Assembly: GCA_017626555.1 (NCBI GenBank) | Contig: JAGAIM010000142.1 | Coordinates: forward strand, 1-48,052 | From: Bacteroidales bacterium | GTDB taxonomy: Bacteria; Bacteroidota; Bacteroidia; Bacteroidales; UBA932 | Direction of reading: 5' to 3' | DNA: 48,052 nt | Shown here: piece after piece, positions 23,467 to 33,000 of the stretch | Layout: each line of letters begins with the position of its first letter | How positions within the stretch are numbered: the first letter of the stretch is position 1 | Position numbers and translations under genes: made by a program | Notes under the pieces: model-generated | The model's database searches: none | What the model saw: the letters and a program-made list of their open reading frames with translations, nothing else | What the model was told of the DNA's origin: nothing

Positions 23467-24564
23467 CTATATTCTAGTGAACACCCCCGAGGATGTCTCA
23501 TAATATGCCCTGTCCTGAGTCAGTCCATCCACTATGCCTGACATCCTCACTTTGTTGCTGTCCGTTATGAATATCTGACCGAAATCATTGCTTGCAACCA
23601 TCTGAAGCAGATTCGAAATCCTTCCCATATCCAGTTTGTCAAAAACATCATCAAGCAAGAGAATCGGTGCAAACCCATATTTCTTCTTCATAATCTCATA
23701 TTGAGCGAACTTCAATGACACCAGAAACGACTTCTGCTGCCCCTGTGAGCCGTAGCGTCTGATCGGATGTCCGTTCATCCGGAAAATGAAATCATCCCGT
23801 TGTATTCCGGATGTAGTGTATTTCAACATCTTGTCTTTCTCGTACGATGATGAAAGAAGGACATCAAGTCCTGCCTTGGAAAGTTCTGAATCATATTCGA
23901 TATCCACCTGTTCCGAGCCTCCGGAAAGCATCCTGTAGTATTCTGCCACTATCGGGTTGAGTTCCTCAATGAAACGTTTGCGGGCCTGATATACAGGCTC
24001 AGCCAAAGCAGACATCCTCAAATCCATCACTTCAATAAGCGTCCTGTCCGGATTCAATTCTTTCAGCATTCTGTTCCTCTGGAGCAGAAGCCTGTTGTAC
24101 TGCTGCATCATAGACATATATTCCTTGTCCATCTGCGAAAGTACGGAATTCACAAATCTTCTTCGTTCCTCTCCGGACTCACTTACCATCGTAATATCAG
24201 ATGGAGACACCATCACTATCGGCAGAACACCGATATGCTCAGACACCTTGCCATACTGCTTATCGTCCCGTTTCACCTTCTTTTCGCCGCCGGATGTAAT
24301 CCTTACGGCAAATCTGCTGGACAAGCCGTTAGGCATCCTGTATGTGCCTGACAATGAGAATTCAGTGGTACCGTGACGGAAATTGAACTTGTCGGATGTA
24401 GAAAACGCACTCTTGGTCATAGACAGATAATATATCGCATCCAGAAGATTGGTTTTTCCCTCACCATTGTTTCCGCTGATGCAATTGACATTGGGAGAAA
24501 ATTCCAATTCCTGAAGTTGAATATTTCTGAAGTCTGATATAACGATTTTTTCGAGTACTGGCAT
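23467..24564 (-). CDS. recF: DNA replication/repair protein RecF
   Basis: RecF is an SMC-like ATPase that, with RecO and RecR, loads RecA at single-strand gaps. The 365-residue length is typical. Walker A is GNNGEGKT (31-38), the signature motif is RYGSQGQQKSF and Walker B is ILLLDDVFDKLD, followed by the D-loop region. The N-terminus VLEKIVISDFRNIQ is diagnostic. A TATATTTG box on the minus strand (24584-24591) precedes it. It is first in a three-gene operon with DUF721 and pdxB-DUF4301. Confidence 0.95.
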   Translation of the reverse strand: MPVLEKIVISDFRNIQLQELEFSPNVNCISGNNGEGKTNLLDAIYYLSMTKSAFSTSDKFNFRHGTTEFSLSGTYRMPNGLSSRFAVRITSGGEKKVKRDDKQYGKVSEHIGVLPIVMVSPSDITMVSESGEERRRFVNSVLSQMDKEYMSMMQQYNRLLLQRNRMLKELNPDRTLIEVMDLRMSALAEPVYQARKRFIEELNPIVAEYYRMLSGGSEQVDIEYDSELSKAGLDVLLSSSYEKDKMLKYTTSGIQRDDFIFRMNGHPIRRYGSQGQQKSFLVSLKFAQYEIMKKKYGFAPILLLDDVFDKLDMGRISNLLQMVASNDFGQIFITDSNKVRMSGIVDGLTQDRAYYETSSGVFTRI

Positions 24565-24672
24565 ATTTGGTATGATATCTTGGCAAATATAATAAACTGT
24601 TTTGATTTTTATACGAAAACCACGAGCGATTTGACAGGAAAATCATACTGTGGCTCAAAATAAAAAGTATTC

Positions 24673-24704
24673 TTTGGGAGTTTGGACATTTTTTTCTAAA
24701 TTTG
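24673..24704 (+). promoter_or_regulatory. promoter of the TPR-protein gene
   Basis: TTTG (24673-24676), a 20-base gap and TAAATTTG (24697-24704) form a full consensus match. The transcript leader of about 60 bases includes TTTGGG (24711-24716) pairing with CCCAAA (24727-24732). An upstream in-frame TTG at 24702 lies inside the -7 box and cannot be the start. Confidence 0.7.
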
Positions 24705-24767
24705 CGCCCTGTTTGGGGTAATTGTACCCAAATAGTCCCAAAAGACAAATATAAAAATCAAAAAGAT

Positions 24768-25436
24768 ATGGCTAAAGAAATCAAAAATGAGAATGCCGAG
24801 GCAGTAGTTGAGGCGGTTTCAAAGACAGAGCAGTTCTTCGAAAAGAACGGCAAACTTCTTACTATCATCTGCGTTGCAGTTGTTGTTGCTTGCGCTGGAG
24901 TATTCTGCTGGTACAAGTTCGTTCATCAGCCAAAGGTGACTGAGGCTCAGGGTCAGATGGCTCTTGCAGAAGAGAATTTCCGCAACGGAGAGTACGAACT
25001 CGCCCTCAACGGTGACGGCAATGTTCTCGGTTTCGTACAGGTTCTTGATGAGTACGGTACCAAGGCCGGAAAATCCATCAACTTCTATGCTGGAGTATGT
25101 GAACTTCAACTCGGCAACTGGGAGTCAGCAATCGCATATCTTGAGGCATACAAAGGCAAGGACGAAATTCTTGCAGCACGTGCTAAAGGATGCCTCGGAG
25201 ATGCATACGTAGGCCTCGAAAACTACAACAAGGCTCTCGGATATTTTGAGGATGCAGCAAACACCGTTGACAATATGTATGCTGCAGGTTACCTGCTCAA
25301 GGCCGGTATCGTAGCAGAGAAACTTGGTGACAATGCGAAGGCTCTTTCATTCTACGAAACAATCAAGGATAAGTATCCTCAGTCAATGGAGGCTTACGAG
25401 ATCGACAAGTATATCGGAAGAATCACCAATAAGTAA
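24768..25436 (+). CDS. membrane-anchored TPR protein
   Basis: This 222-residue protein has a charged N-terminus, one membrane helix (LLTIICVAVVVACAGVFCWYKF, about 31-52) and a periplasmic tetratricopeptide-repeat domain: LALNGDGNVLGFVQVLDEY, INFYAGVCELQLGNWESAIAYLEAY, AKGCLGDAYVGLENYNKALGYFEDAAN and AGIVAEKLGDNAKALSFYETIKDKYP. The arrangement resembles YfgM/YbgF-type scaffold proteins of the envelope. Such proteins bind partner proteins; no enzyme activity is expected. It is followed 52 bases later by yebC. Confidence 0.87.
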   Translation: MAKEIKNENAEAVVEAVSKTEQFFEKNGKLLTIICVAVVVACAGVFCWYKFVHQPKVTEAQGQMALAEENFRNGEYELALNGDGNVLGFVQVLDEYGTKAGKSINFYAGVCELQLGNWESAIAYLEAYKGKDEILAARAKGCLGDAYVGLENYNKALGYFEDAANTVDNMYAAGYLLKAGIVAEKLGDNAKALSFYETIKDKYPQSMEAYEIDKYIGRITNK

Positions 25437-25488
25437 AAATCAATAGAGGGATTTCGGATAGAAAGCACCTTTAGAAATCATTTTTGAT

Positions 25489-26220
25489 ATGGGAAGAGCA
25501 TTCGAATTCAGAAAGGAAAGAAAATTCAAGAGATGGGGGCATATGGCTCGCGTCTTCACAAAGATAGGAAAGGAAATCACTATTGCTGTCAAGCAGGGTG
25601 GTCCCGATGTGACAGGTAATCCACGTCTTCGCGCACTTATTCAGACTGCAAGAAGCGAGAATATGCCTAAAGACAACATCGAGCGTGCAATCAAGAGAGC
25701 GACTGACAAGGATCAGGCTGATTATAAGGAGGTTGTATTCGAGGGTTACGGTCCGCACGGTATTGCTGTACTCGTTGAAGCGGCTACTGACAACAACAAC
25801 CGAACTGTTGCAAACGTACGTTCTTACTTTACAAAGAGCGGCGGTTCTCTCGGAACATCAGGAAGCGTTGACTATATGTTCGACCGCAAATGTATGTTCA
25901 GAATGAAATCTGCCAACCCATACGATCTTGAAGAACTCGAACTTGAACTTATCGACTTCGGTGTAGAGGAAATCTTCGAGGAGGAGAACGAGAACGAAGA
26001 AATGGAGATCGTGCTTTACGGTGAGTTCACTGCATTCAACGGTATTCAGAAGTGGATCGAGGACAATGGCTACGAACTGATCGCAGCAGAGTTCACCCGT
26101 CTCCCTAATGTTGACCTCAAGGTTCTTGAAGGAGACGCAAAGGCAGACATCGAGAAACTCATCGAGCGTATTGAGGAAGACGATGATGTCCAGAATGTTT
26201 ACACAACTATGCAGCCGTAA
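25489..26220 (+). CDS. yebC: YebC/PmpR-family regulatory protein
   Basis: This 243-residue protein matches the YebC/TACO1 family. The N-terminus GRAFEFRKERKFKRWGHMARVFTKIGKEITIAVKQGGPD, with NPRLRALIQTARSENMPKDNIERAIKRA and ANVRSYFTKSGGSLGTSGSVDYMFDRK, is diagnostic. Members were named as transcriptional regulators; more recent work links the family to relief of ribosome stalling at proline-rich stretches. It ends before a strong terminator at 26244-26278. Confidence 0.95.
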   Translation: MGRAFEFRKERKFKRWGHMARVFTKIGKEITIAVKQGGPDVTGNPRLRALIQTARSENMPKDNIERAIKRATDKDQADYKEVVFEGYGPHGIAVLVEAATDNNNRTVANVRSYFTKSGGSLGTSGSVDYMFDRKCMFRMKSANPYDLEELELELIDFGVEEIFEEENENEEMEIVLYGEFTAFNGIQKWIEDNGYELIAAEFTRLPNVDLKVLEGDAKADIEKLIERIEEDDDVQNVYTTMQP

Positions 26221-26243
26221 TCAAAACGACATTGACATAGAAG

Positions 26244-26278
26244 CCGATGACCCCGGAATCAGGTCATCGGTTTTTTTT
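26244..26278 (+). terminator. terminator after yebC
   Basis: A perfect 9-bp stem CCGATGACC (26244-26252) with GGTCATCGG (26262-26270) is followed by eight T residues. Confidence 0.92.
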
Positions 26279-26351
26279 ATGTTTACTCTCATAAAAAATG
26301 TTATATTTGCCGTAATGAATACATAAAATCAATACCATCAGAGTTTTTATT

Positions 26352-27914
26352 ATGGGGATTCAACAGGAAAAGATCAAGGAACTGGTAGAACGTAGAGCCA
26401 AGGCTCGACTGGGCGGGGGTCAGACAAGAATCGATGCACAGCACCAGAAAGGCAAACTTACTGCAAGAGAAAGGCTTGCACTCCTTCTGGACGAAGGCAG
26501 TTTTGAAGAGTTCGATATGTTCGTCCAGCACCGCTGTACAAATTTCGGAATGGAAAACACCAGATTTGACGGAGACGGTGTAGTCACCGGTATGGGCACA
26601 ATTGACGGACGGCTCGTATATGTCTATTCACAGGATTTCACTGTAGTTGGCGGGACGATGTCCGAAACGATGGCACAGAAGATCTGCAAGGTTGCAGATA
26701 TGGCAATCAGAAACGGTGCGCCTTTGCTATGCATAAATGATTCCGGCGGTGCACGCATTCAAGAGGGCCTGGGTGGTCTTGCCGGTCTGGGAGAAATATT
26801 CACAAGGCATATCACTGCCTCAGGAGTCATTCCGCAGATTTCAGGTGTTTTCGGTCCTTGTGCCGGAGGCGCTGTTTATTCTCCGACTCTGACCGACTTC
26901 ACCATTATGGTCAAGAACACTTCATATATGTATCTTACCGGCCCTAGTGTCGTCAGGACAGTCACTGGCGAAGAGGTCGGGCACGAAGAACTTGGAGGCG
27001 CAAGCGTACATTCATCGAAGAGCGGTGTGGCTCATTTCATTGCAGAAAACGAAGAAGAAGGCATCTGCATTATGAAGGCTCTGCTGAGTTTCCTTCCGTC
27101 CAACAACCGCGAGAAGGCACCGTTCCGTCCGACAAACGATCCAGCGGGAAGAGTTGCTGACGAACTGAACGATATCATTCCGGACAATCCGAACAAAGCA
27201 TACGATATGTACGGAGTGATCGGCAGCATAGTCGATGATGGCGAATTCCTCGAAGTACACAAGGATTGGGCAAAGAACATCATAACAGGATTCGCTCACT
27301 TCAACGGACGCTCGACCGGAATCATAGCCAACCAGCCGAAGATGCTTGCAGGAGTGCTGGACAGCAATGCATCACGCAAAGCGGCAAGATTCATACGTTT
27401 CTGCGATGCCTTCAACATTCCTATAGTAAGTCTCATCGATGTTCCTGGCTTCCTCTGCGGCACTCAGCAGGAATATAACGGCATAATCAACCACGGCGCC
27501 AAACTTTTATACGCATACGGAGAAGCAACCGTTCCTAAAGTAGCAATCACATTGAGGAAATCATACGGTGGAGCATATATCACGATGAGTTGCAAGCAGA
27601 TGCGCAGCGATATAAACCTAGCCTGGCCGACAGCCAACTTTGCTGTAATGGGAGCGGAAGGAGCCGTTGAGATCCTGTATTCCAAGGAACTTGACAAGAT
27701 TGAGGATCCTATGGAGAGAATCGAGACTGCGGAACAGAAGAAGAAGGAATATAATGACCTATTCTGCAATCCGTACAACGCGGCCAGTTTCGGTTACATA
27801 GACGACGTGATTGAACCACGCAACACACGTTTCCGCATAATCAGAGCCCTGGAGCAACTGGCAGAAAAACGTCTGGAGAATCCTTGGAAAAAACACGACA
27901 ACCTCCCACTCTAA
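26352..27914 (+). CDS. mmdA: methylmalonyl-CoA decarboxylase alpha subunit (carboxyltransferase)
   Basis: This 520-residue acyl-CoA carboxylase/carboxyltransferase subunit transfers the carboxyl group of methylmalonyl-CoA to the biotin of MmdC, leaving propionyl-CoA. The two crotonase-like halves are visible: GARIQEGLGGLAGLGEIFTRHITASGVIPQISGVFGPCAGGAVYSP and DVPGFLCGTQQEYNGIINHGAKLLYAYGEATVPKVAI, with MGAEGAVEILY near the end. The following OadG, biotin carrier and membrane decarboxylase genes mark it as a sodium-pump subunit and not a biosynthetic propionyl-CoA carboxylase. Preceded by a TATATTTG box (26302-26309). Glutaconyl-CoA decarboxylase is the main alternative. Confidence 0.9.
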   Translation: MGIQQEKIKELVERRAKARLGGGQTRIDAQHQKGKLTARERLALLLDEGSFEEFDMFVQHRCTNFGMENTRFDGDGVVTGMGTIDGRLVYVYSQDFTVVGGTMSETMAQKICKVADMAIRNGAPLLCINDSGGARIQEGLGGLAGLGEIFTRHITASGVIPQISGVFGPCAGGAVYSPTLTDFTIMVKNTSYMYLTGPSVVRTVTGEEVGHEELGGASVHSSKSGVAHFIAENEEEGICIMKALLSFLPSNNREKAPFRPTNDPAGRVADELNDIIPDNPNKAYDMYGVIGSIVDDGEFLEVHKDWAKNIITGFAHFNGRSTGIIANQPKMLAGVLDSNASRKAARFIRFCDAFNIPIVSLIDVPGFLCGTQQEYNGIINHGAKLLYAYGEATVPKVAITLRKSYGGAYITMSCKQMRSDINLAWPTANFAVMGAEGAVEILYSKELDKIEDPMERIETAEQKKKEYNDLFCNPYNAASFGYIDDVIEPRNTRFRIIRALEQLAEKRLENPWKKHDNLPL

Positions 27915-27927
27915 TGATATATAAGGT

Positions 27928-28317
27928 ATGAACCCATTTAATCTATTGCAGGTATCGGAGAGCGTCATAGTAAAGAGCGCAGAGATGGCCGAAAAGGATC
28001 CTCACGGAGCCATAATAACTCTGGTGTCGGTCTCGGTGGTATTCGTTGCATTGATTGTCCTTTACTTCGCCTACACACTTATCGGCAAGTTTTCATCCGG
28101 AGAGATAAAGTTCAGGAAGCCGGAGAAAAAGAAGGCGAAAGAGGCAAAAGGAGCACCGGATGGCGAAATAGCCGCTGCGATCGCTCTGGCATTGGATCAG
28201 GAGATGAATGGAGAAGTCTATGCAGCCATATCGATGGCGCTCCATCAGTACCTGAACGATACAGTACACGATAATGAAAGTTATATAATCACAATCAAAA
28301 GAAAACATCAGATATGA
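27928..28317 (+). CDS. sodium-pump decarboxylase gamma/delta subunit (OadG family)
   Basis: This 129-residue subunit has one membrane helix (IITLVSVSVVFVALIVLYFAYTLIGKF, about 31-57) and a Lys/Glu-rich cytoplasmic tail ending in an alpha-helical region (EIAAAIALALDQEMNGEVYAAISMALHQYL). OadG/MmdD subunits hold the carboxyltransferase to the membrane subunit and stabilise the complex. The stop codon overlaps the start of the biotin-carrier gene by 4 bases (ATGA), implying translational coupling. Confidence 0.85.
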   Translation: MNPFNLLQVSESVIVKSAEMAEKDPHGAIITLVSVSVVFVALIVLYFAYTLIGKFSSGEIKFRKPEKKKAKEAKGAPDGEIAAAIALALDQEMNGEVYAAISMALHQYLNDTVHDNESYIITIKRKHQI

Positions 28318-28745
28318 AAACATATAAATTCAAGATCAACGGCAATGAATATAATGTTGCGATCAATTCTGTAGAGGGTACTGATGCTTCAGTAACAGTC
28401 AACGGCACCGAGTACAAGGTCGAACTTGAAAATGCGCCATCAGTTCCAGTTCAGGCGGCACCTGCAGCGCCGGTTGTATCAGCGCCTGCTCAACCTGTTC
28501 CTGCAGCACCTCAGCCAGCGGTATCAGGTGCAGGAAAGGCTGTGACAAGCCCGCTTCCTGGCGTGATCATCGCGGTCAAGGTAAATGTAGGCGACAGCGT
28601 CAAGGCTGGTCAGGAGGTTGCAGTTCTGGAGGCTATGAAGATGGAGAATTCCATTGAGGCCACACAGGACGGTACCGTAACGGCAATCCACGTAGCAAAG
28701 GGAGACTCTGTTCTTGAAGGAGCATCTGTCGTAACTATAGCATAG
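28314..28745 (+). CDS. mmdC: biotin carrier subunit of methylmalonyl-CoA decarboxylase
   Basis: This 143-residue subunit carries CO2 on biotin between the carboxyltransferase and the membrane decarboxylase. An N-terminal adaptor-like region (1-40) is followed by an Ala/Pro-rich flexible linker (about 41-75) and a biotinyl domain, with the biotin-accepting Lys109 in EAMKMEN. The usual paired Gly-Asp turn (VGDSVKAGQEV) is present. Start overlaps the OadG stop; the membrane subunit starts 5 bases after its stop. Confidence 0.93.
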   Translation: MKTYKFKINGNEYNVAINSVEGTDASVTVNGTEYKVELENAPSVPVQAAPAAPVVSAPAQPVPAAPQPAVSGAGKAVTSPLPGVIIAVKVNVGDSVKAGQEVAVLEAMKMENSIEATQDGTVTAIHVAKGDSVLEGASVVTIA

Positions 28746-28749
28746 TGAT

Positions 28750-29892
28750 ATGAACACAATATTTGAAAGTCTTCAGCAATTCTTCCAGTACACAGGCTTC
28801 GCCAGTATGACGTACAAACACGCCATTATGATCTTCATCGGCATCGTGTTCATCTATCTGGCGATCAAGAAAGACTGGGAGCCTCTGCTGCTTATCCCGA
28901 TCGGCTTCGGAATGATAATCGGAAACATTCCGTTTGTCCCGGGTCTCAACATAGGTATATATGAAGAAGGATCTGTTATGAACATCCTGTACCAGGGTGT
29001 CCAGACCGGATGGTATCCTCCGCTCATATTCCTGGGAATAGGCGCGATGACAGACTTCTCCGCCCTGATTTCCCAACCAAGGCTGATGCTCATCGGAGCC
29101 GCAGCCCAGATAGGTATCTTCGGAGCATATATAATAGCACTCCATATGGGATTCACACCGGCAGAAGCCGGTGCCATCGGCATCATCGGAGGTGCAGACG
29201 GGCCTACGGCAATATTCCTATCTTCAAAACTTGCTCCTCACCAGATGGGTGCAATTGCAGTTTCTGCATACTCATATATGGCTCTTGTGCCTGTCATTCA
29301 GCGTCCTATAATGCTTATGCTGACGACCAAGAAGGAACGCCTCATCAGAATGGCCGCTCCAAGACAGGTAAGCCAGAAGGAAAAGATCATATTCCCTATC
29401 GTCGGTTTCATCCTGACTGCTATGATCGTTCCTTCCGGAATGCCGCTGCTTGGAATGCTCTTCTTCGGCAACCTGCTTAAGGAAAGCGGAGTCACCAAAC
29501 GCCTTGCAGAAACAGCACGCGGACCGCTCATCGATGTCGTGACCATCCTGATAGGTATAACCGTAGGATGCTCGACCCAGGCTGATGAATTCCTCACAGG
29601 TGATTCTGTCAAGATATTCCTCCTCGGACTTCTTTCATTCGTCATTGCGACGATGTGCGGTGTACTTTTCGTAAAATTTATGAACCTCTTCTGCAAAGAA
29701 GGACGAAAGATCAATCCACTTATCGGCAATGCCGGCGTATCGGCTGTTCCTGATGCAGCACGTGTATCCCAGAATGTCGGCCGGGAGTTCGACAAGAACA
29801 ACCACCTCCTGATGCACGCAATGGCTCCGAACGTAGCCGGTGTCATCGGCTCAGCCGTAGCAGCAGGTATCCTGCTCAGTTTCCTCGGATAG
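28750..29892 (+). CDS. mmdB: Na+-translocating decarboxylase beta subunit
   Basis: This 380-residue polytopic membrane protein decarboxylates carboxybiotin and exports Na+. The family's key region GIIGGADGPTAIFLSSKLAPH contains the conserved membrane Asp, and the second re-entrant segment is GCSTQADEFLTG. About nine to eleven hydrophobic helices can be seen (for example AIMIFIGIVFIYLAI and IGFGMIIGNIPFVPG). It is the last gene of the four-gene pump. The same fold serves oxaloacetate and glutaconyl-CoA decarboxylases; the alpha subunit indicates methylmalonyl-CoA. Confidence 0.93.
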   Translation: MNTIFESLQQFFQYTGFASMTYKHAIMIFIGIVFIYLAIKKDWEPLLLIPIGFGMIIGNIPFVPGLNIGIYEEGSVMNILYQGVQTGWYPPLIFLGIGAMTDFSALISQPRLMLIGAAAQIGIFGAYIIALHMGFTPAEAGAIGIIGGADGPTAIFLSSKLAPHQMGAIAVSAYSYMALVPVIQRPIMLMLTTKKERLIRMAAPRQVSQKEKIIFPIVGFILTAMIVPSGMPLLGMLFFGNLLKESGVTKRLAETARGPLIDVVTILIGITVGCSTQADEFLTGDSVKIFLLGLLSFVIATMCGVLFVKFMNLFCKEGRKINPLIGNAGVSAVPDAARVSQNVGREFDKNNHLLMHAMAPNVAGVIGSAVAAGILLSFLG

Positions 29893-29930
29893 GAGACACG
29901 GAACAAGTTGACCACCAACACATTAGACAT

Positions 29931-29960
29931 AATGCCTGCTGTCATAGTGCAGCAGGCATT
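29931..29960 (+). terminator. terminator after the decarboxylase operon
   Basis: An 11-bp stem (AATGCCTGCTG 29931-29941 with CAGCAGGCATT 29950-29960) around an 8-base loop follows the mmdB stop by 38 bases. The T-run is weak (ATTC). Confidence 0.65.
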
Positions 29961-30063
29961 ATTCGTAAGACACTATAGCACAAGCACTTATGTTCCACAC
30001 AAAATTAATATTCACTATTTGACGGAAATAGAGTATCTTTGTAAGTTAATTATCAGGAAAAGT

Positions 30064-33000
30064 ATGATCGACATACAAAATGACAGGATATTGATTCTGG
30101 ATGGAGCGATGGGCACTATGATCCAGAGATACGGCCTTACGGAAGAAGACTACCGCAGAGGCCCGTTTTCTGGCTGCACAAAGGAACTCAAGGGCAACAA
30201 CGAGTGCCTGAATCTCACACATCCGGAAATCATAAAGGCCATACATCAGGAATACATTGCGGCAGGAGCCGATATCATAGAGACCAACACTTTCAGCGCA
30301 AATGCAATATCGCAGTCGGAGTACGGATGTGAGGAGTTTGCGGCTGAGATGGCACTAGAAGGTGCAAGGATAGCGCGTGAAGCGGCCGATGAGGCTCAGG
30401 AGATTGCGGCCAAGGTAGGGCTGCAGAGGAAGGTATGGGTAGCCGGAAGCATTGGTCCGACTTCAAAATCTCTGTCATTATCACCCGACGTGGCCGATCC
30501 TGCATTCAGGCCATATAGTTTCGATCAGATGAAGGAGGCATATCGTCTCCAGGCGGAGGCTTTGCTGAAAGGCGGTGCTGACATTCTGCTTATCGAGACC
30601 TGCTTCGATGCCCTCAATGTCAAGGCAGCGTTAGCCGGCATCCAGGAGATTGTCCGGGAGAGGCTGTTGACTACACTGGCCCCCTCCCAGTTGAACTGGG
30701 CTCCTCCCCCTAGCCGGGGGTGGCAAAATGCCAGTTCCGTCATACAGCCTCTCCCGGACATACCGCCAGTGATCATATCGGTGTCAGTGGGAGACAGGAG
30801 CGGGAGGACTCTGACAGGCCAGACACTGGAGGCTTTCTACACCTCGGTATGTCACTACCCTATCCTGGCTTTCGGACTGAACTGCTCTCTCGGAGCGGCG
30901 GAACTTATGCCGCTTGTCGAGGAAATCGACAAATGGTGCAGATGCGGAGTGAGTTGCTATCCGAACGCCGGACTGCCTAACGAGATGGGAGGATATGACC
31001 AGAGTCCGGAAGATATGGCCGCACAGATCAAGGCTATGGCATCCAAAGGACTTGTCAACATAGTCGGAGGATGCTGCGGCACGACTCCAACTCATATAAG
31101 AGCGATTGCCGATGCCGTAAAGGGGCTTGATGCCAGAAAGTTGTCCACAGATACGGATAATTCTGCGAAGAAGACATTGAAGGTCAGCGGACTTGAAGCT
31201 GTGGAAGTGGATGTGAAGCGGAACAACTTCACCAATGTCGGAGAAAGGACAAATGTAGCAGGTTCGCGCAAATTCGCAAGGCTCATAGCATCAGGAGATT
31301 ACGAATCCGGGCTCCAGATTGCTGCAAAGCAGATAGAAGACGGGGCCTCCATCATCGATATCAATATGGATGACGCTATGCTTGACAGCACAAGGGAGAT
31401 GGAGCGGTTCGTGAGATATATTTCCAATGAGCCTGCTGTCGCTAAGGCTGCTCTTATGATAGATTCATCTCATTGGGACACGATTCTGGCCGGTCTTGAG
31501 AATGCACAGGGCAAGTGCATCGTCAATTCCATAAGCCTTAAGGAGGGCGAGGAAGCATTCATCGAGAAAGCAAGGATAATAAAGTCATTCGGAGCGGCTA
31601 TGGTGGTGATGGCATTCGACGAAGAAGGCCAGGCAACCACATACGGGCGCAAGATCGAGATATGCGACAGAGCATACAGACTTCTTTCAGAGAAGGCCGG
31701 AATATCACCTGAAGACATAATATTCGATGTCAACATATTATCCATCGGTACCGGCATCGAGGAGCACGCCAGATATGGAATCGACTTTATCGAGGCAGTA
31801 AGATGGATCAAGGCGAATCTTCCGGGAGCACTGACATCCGGAGGAGTTTCCAACCTTTCATTCGCATTCAGAGGAAACAACGCCGTGCGCGAAGCGATGC
31901 ATTCGGCTTTCTTATACCACGCCATCAAGGCCGGACTGGATATGGCCATAGTCAATCCTTCTATGCTCCAGGTATATGATGAGATTGAGCCGGAACTGCT
32001 GAAATGCGTGGAGGATGTGATATTCGACACCGACTCCCAGGCCACTGAAAGGCTGATTGCAAAAGCGTCAAGGATGCTCGAGGAAAAGGATTCCCCACAG
32101 TCTGTCGAGACATCACCAGTCAAAGTCCCGTTGGAAGATAGGCTTAAAGAGGCCCTCGTCAAAGGAAGGTCAGAAGGTCTCGAGGAGGATCTGAAGGAGG
32201 CTATGGAACATTATGGCGGTGCACTGTCCGTCATAGAAGGGCCTCTTATGGCAGGAATGGAGACAGTGGGTGCCTTATTTGGAGACGGCAAGATGTTCCT
32301 GCCGCAGGTGGTCAAATCAGCCAAGGTTATGAGGGATGCCGTAGGTATTCTTGAACCGTTTATGGACAATGATGCCAGAGAAAACGAAAAGCCCAAAGTC
32401 GTCATTGCCACCGTCAAGGGAGACGTACACGACATAGGAAAGAACATAACCGGCATCGTGCTCGCCTGCAACGGCTTCGAAGTCTGTGACCTTGGCGTGA
32501 TGGTGGACAAGGAAACGATTCTGGCCAAAGCCGAAGATATCAATGCCGACATTATAGCCGTGAGCGGACTCATCACACCGTCTCTCTATCAGATGGAAGA
32601 AATCTGCAGAGATATGAAAGCCAGGGGAATGGCCAAGCCGCTATTCATCGGAGGTGCAACGACTTCAGCCCTTCATACTGCTGTCAAACTCGCCCCTATT
32701 TATGATCACGTATTCTATGGCGCAGATGCATCAGCAGCAGCTGTTATGGCGAAGAAATATATTCTGGATCCGGAAACATTCGAAAAGGAACAGCATTCCG
32801 AACAGGAAAAGATCCGAAGTCTGTACGGTTCTCGCGAAGAGAAGCCTGCAGCCGGCGGATGGACTATGCTTAAGACCGGATATGCAGCGGAGACATACGC
32901 AGAGACCCTTCCGGAAAGCATTCCATTCCTCGAACTTCCGATAGATGAGGCTATGCCATATTTCGACTGGAAGATGCTCCACGCCATCTGGGGAGTGAAA

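Noticed and set aside
26352-29892. Oxaloacetate decarboxylase pump
   Set aside because: The alpha subunit is of the acyl-CoA carboxyltransferase type, not the pyruvate-carboxylase-like type used for oxaloacetate.
29893-30063. Cobalamin or SAM riboswitch before metH
   Set aside because: The gap holds only the mmdB terminator and a TATCTTTG box. No B12-box (GCCACTG-like) sequence or SAM-type multi-stem fold is present.
31470-32162. 230-codon open frame on the minus strand inside metH (and a 215-codon one at 29298-29945)
   Set aside because: They mirror strongly conserved coding sequence in metH and mmdB, have Ser/Ala-rich low-information translations and no promoter, so they are antisense shadows.
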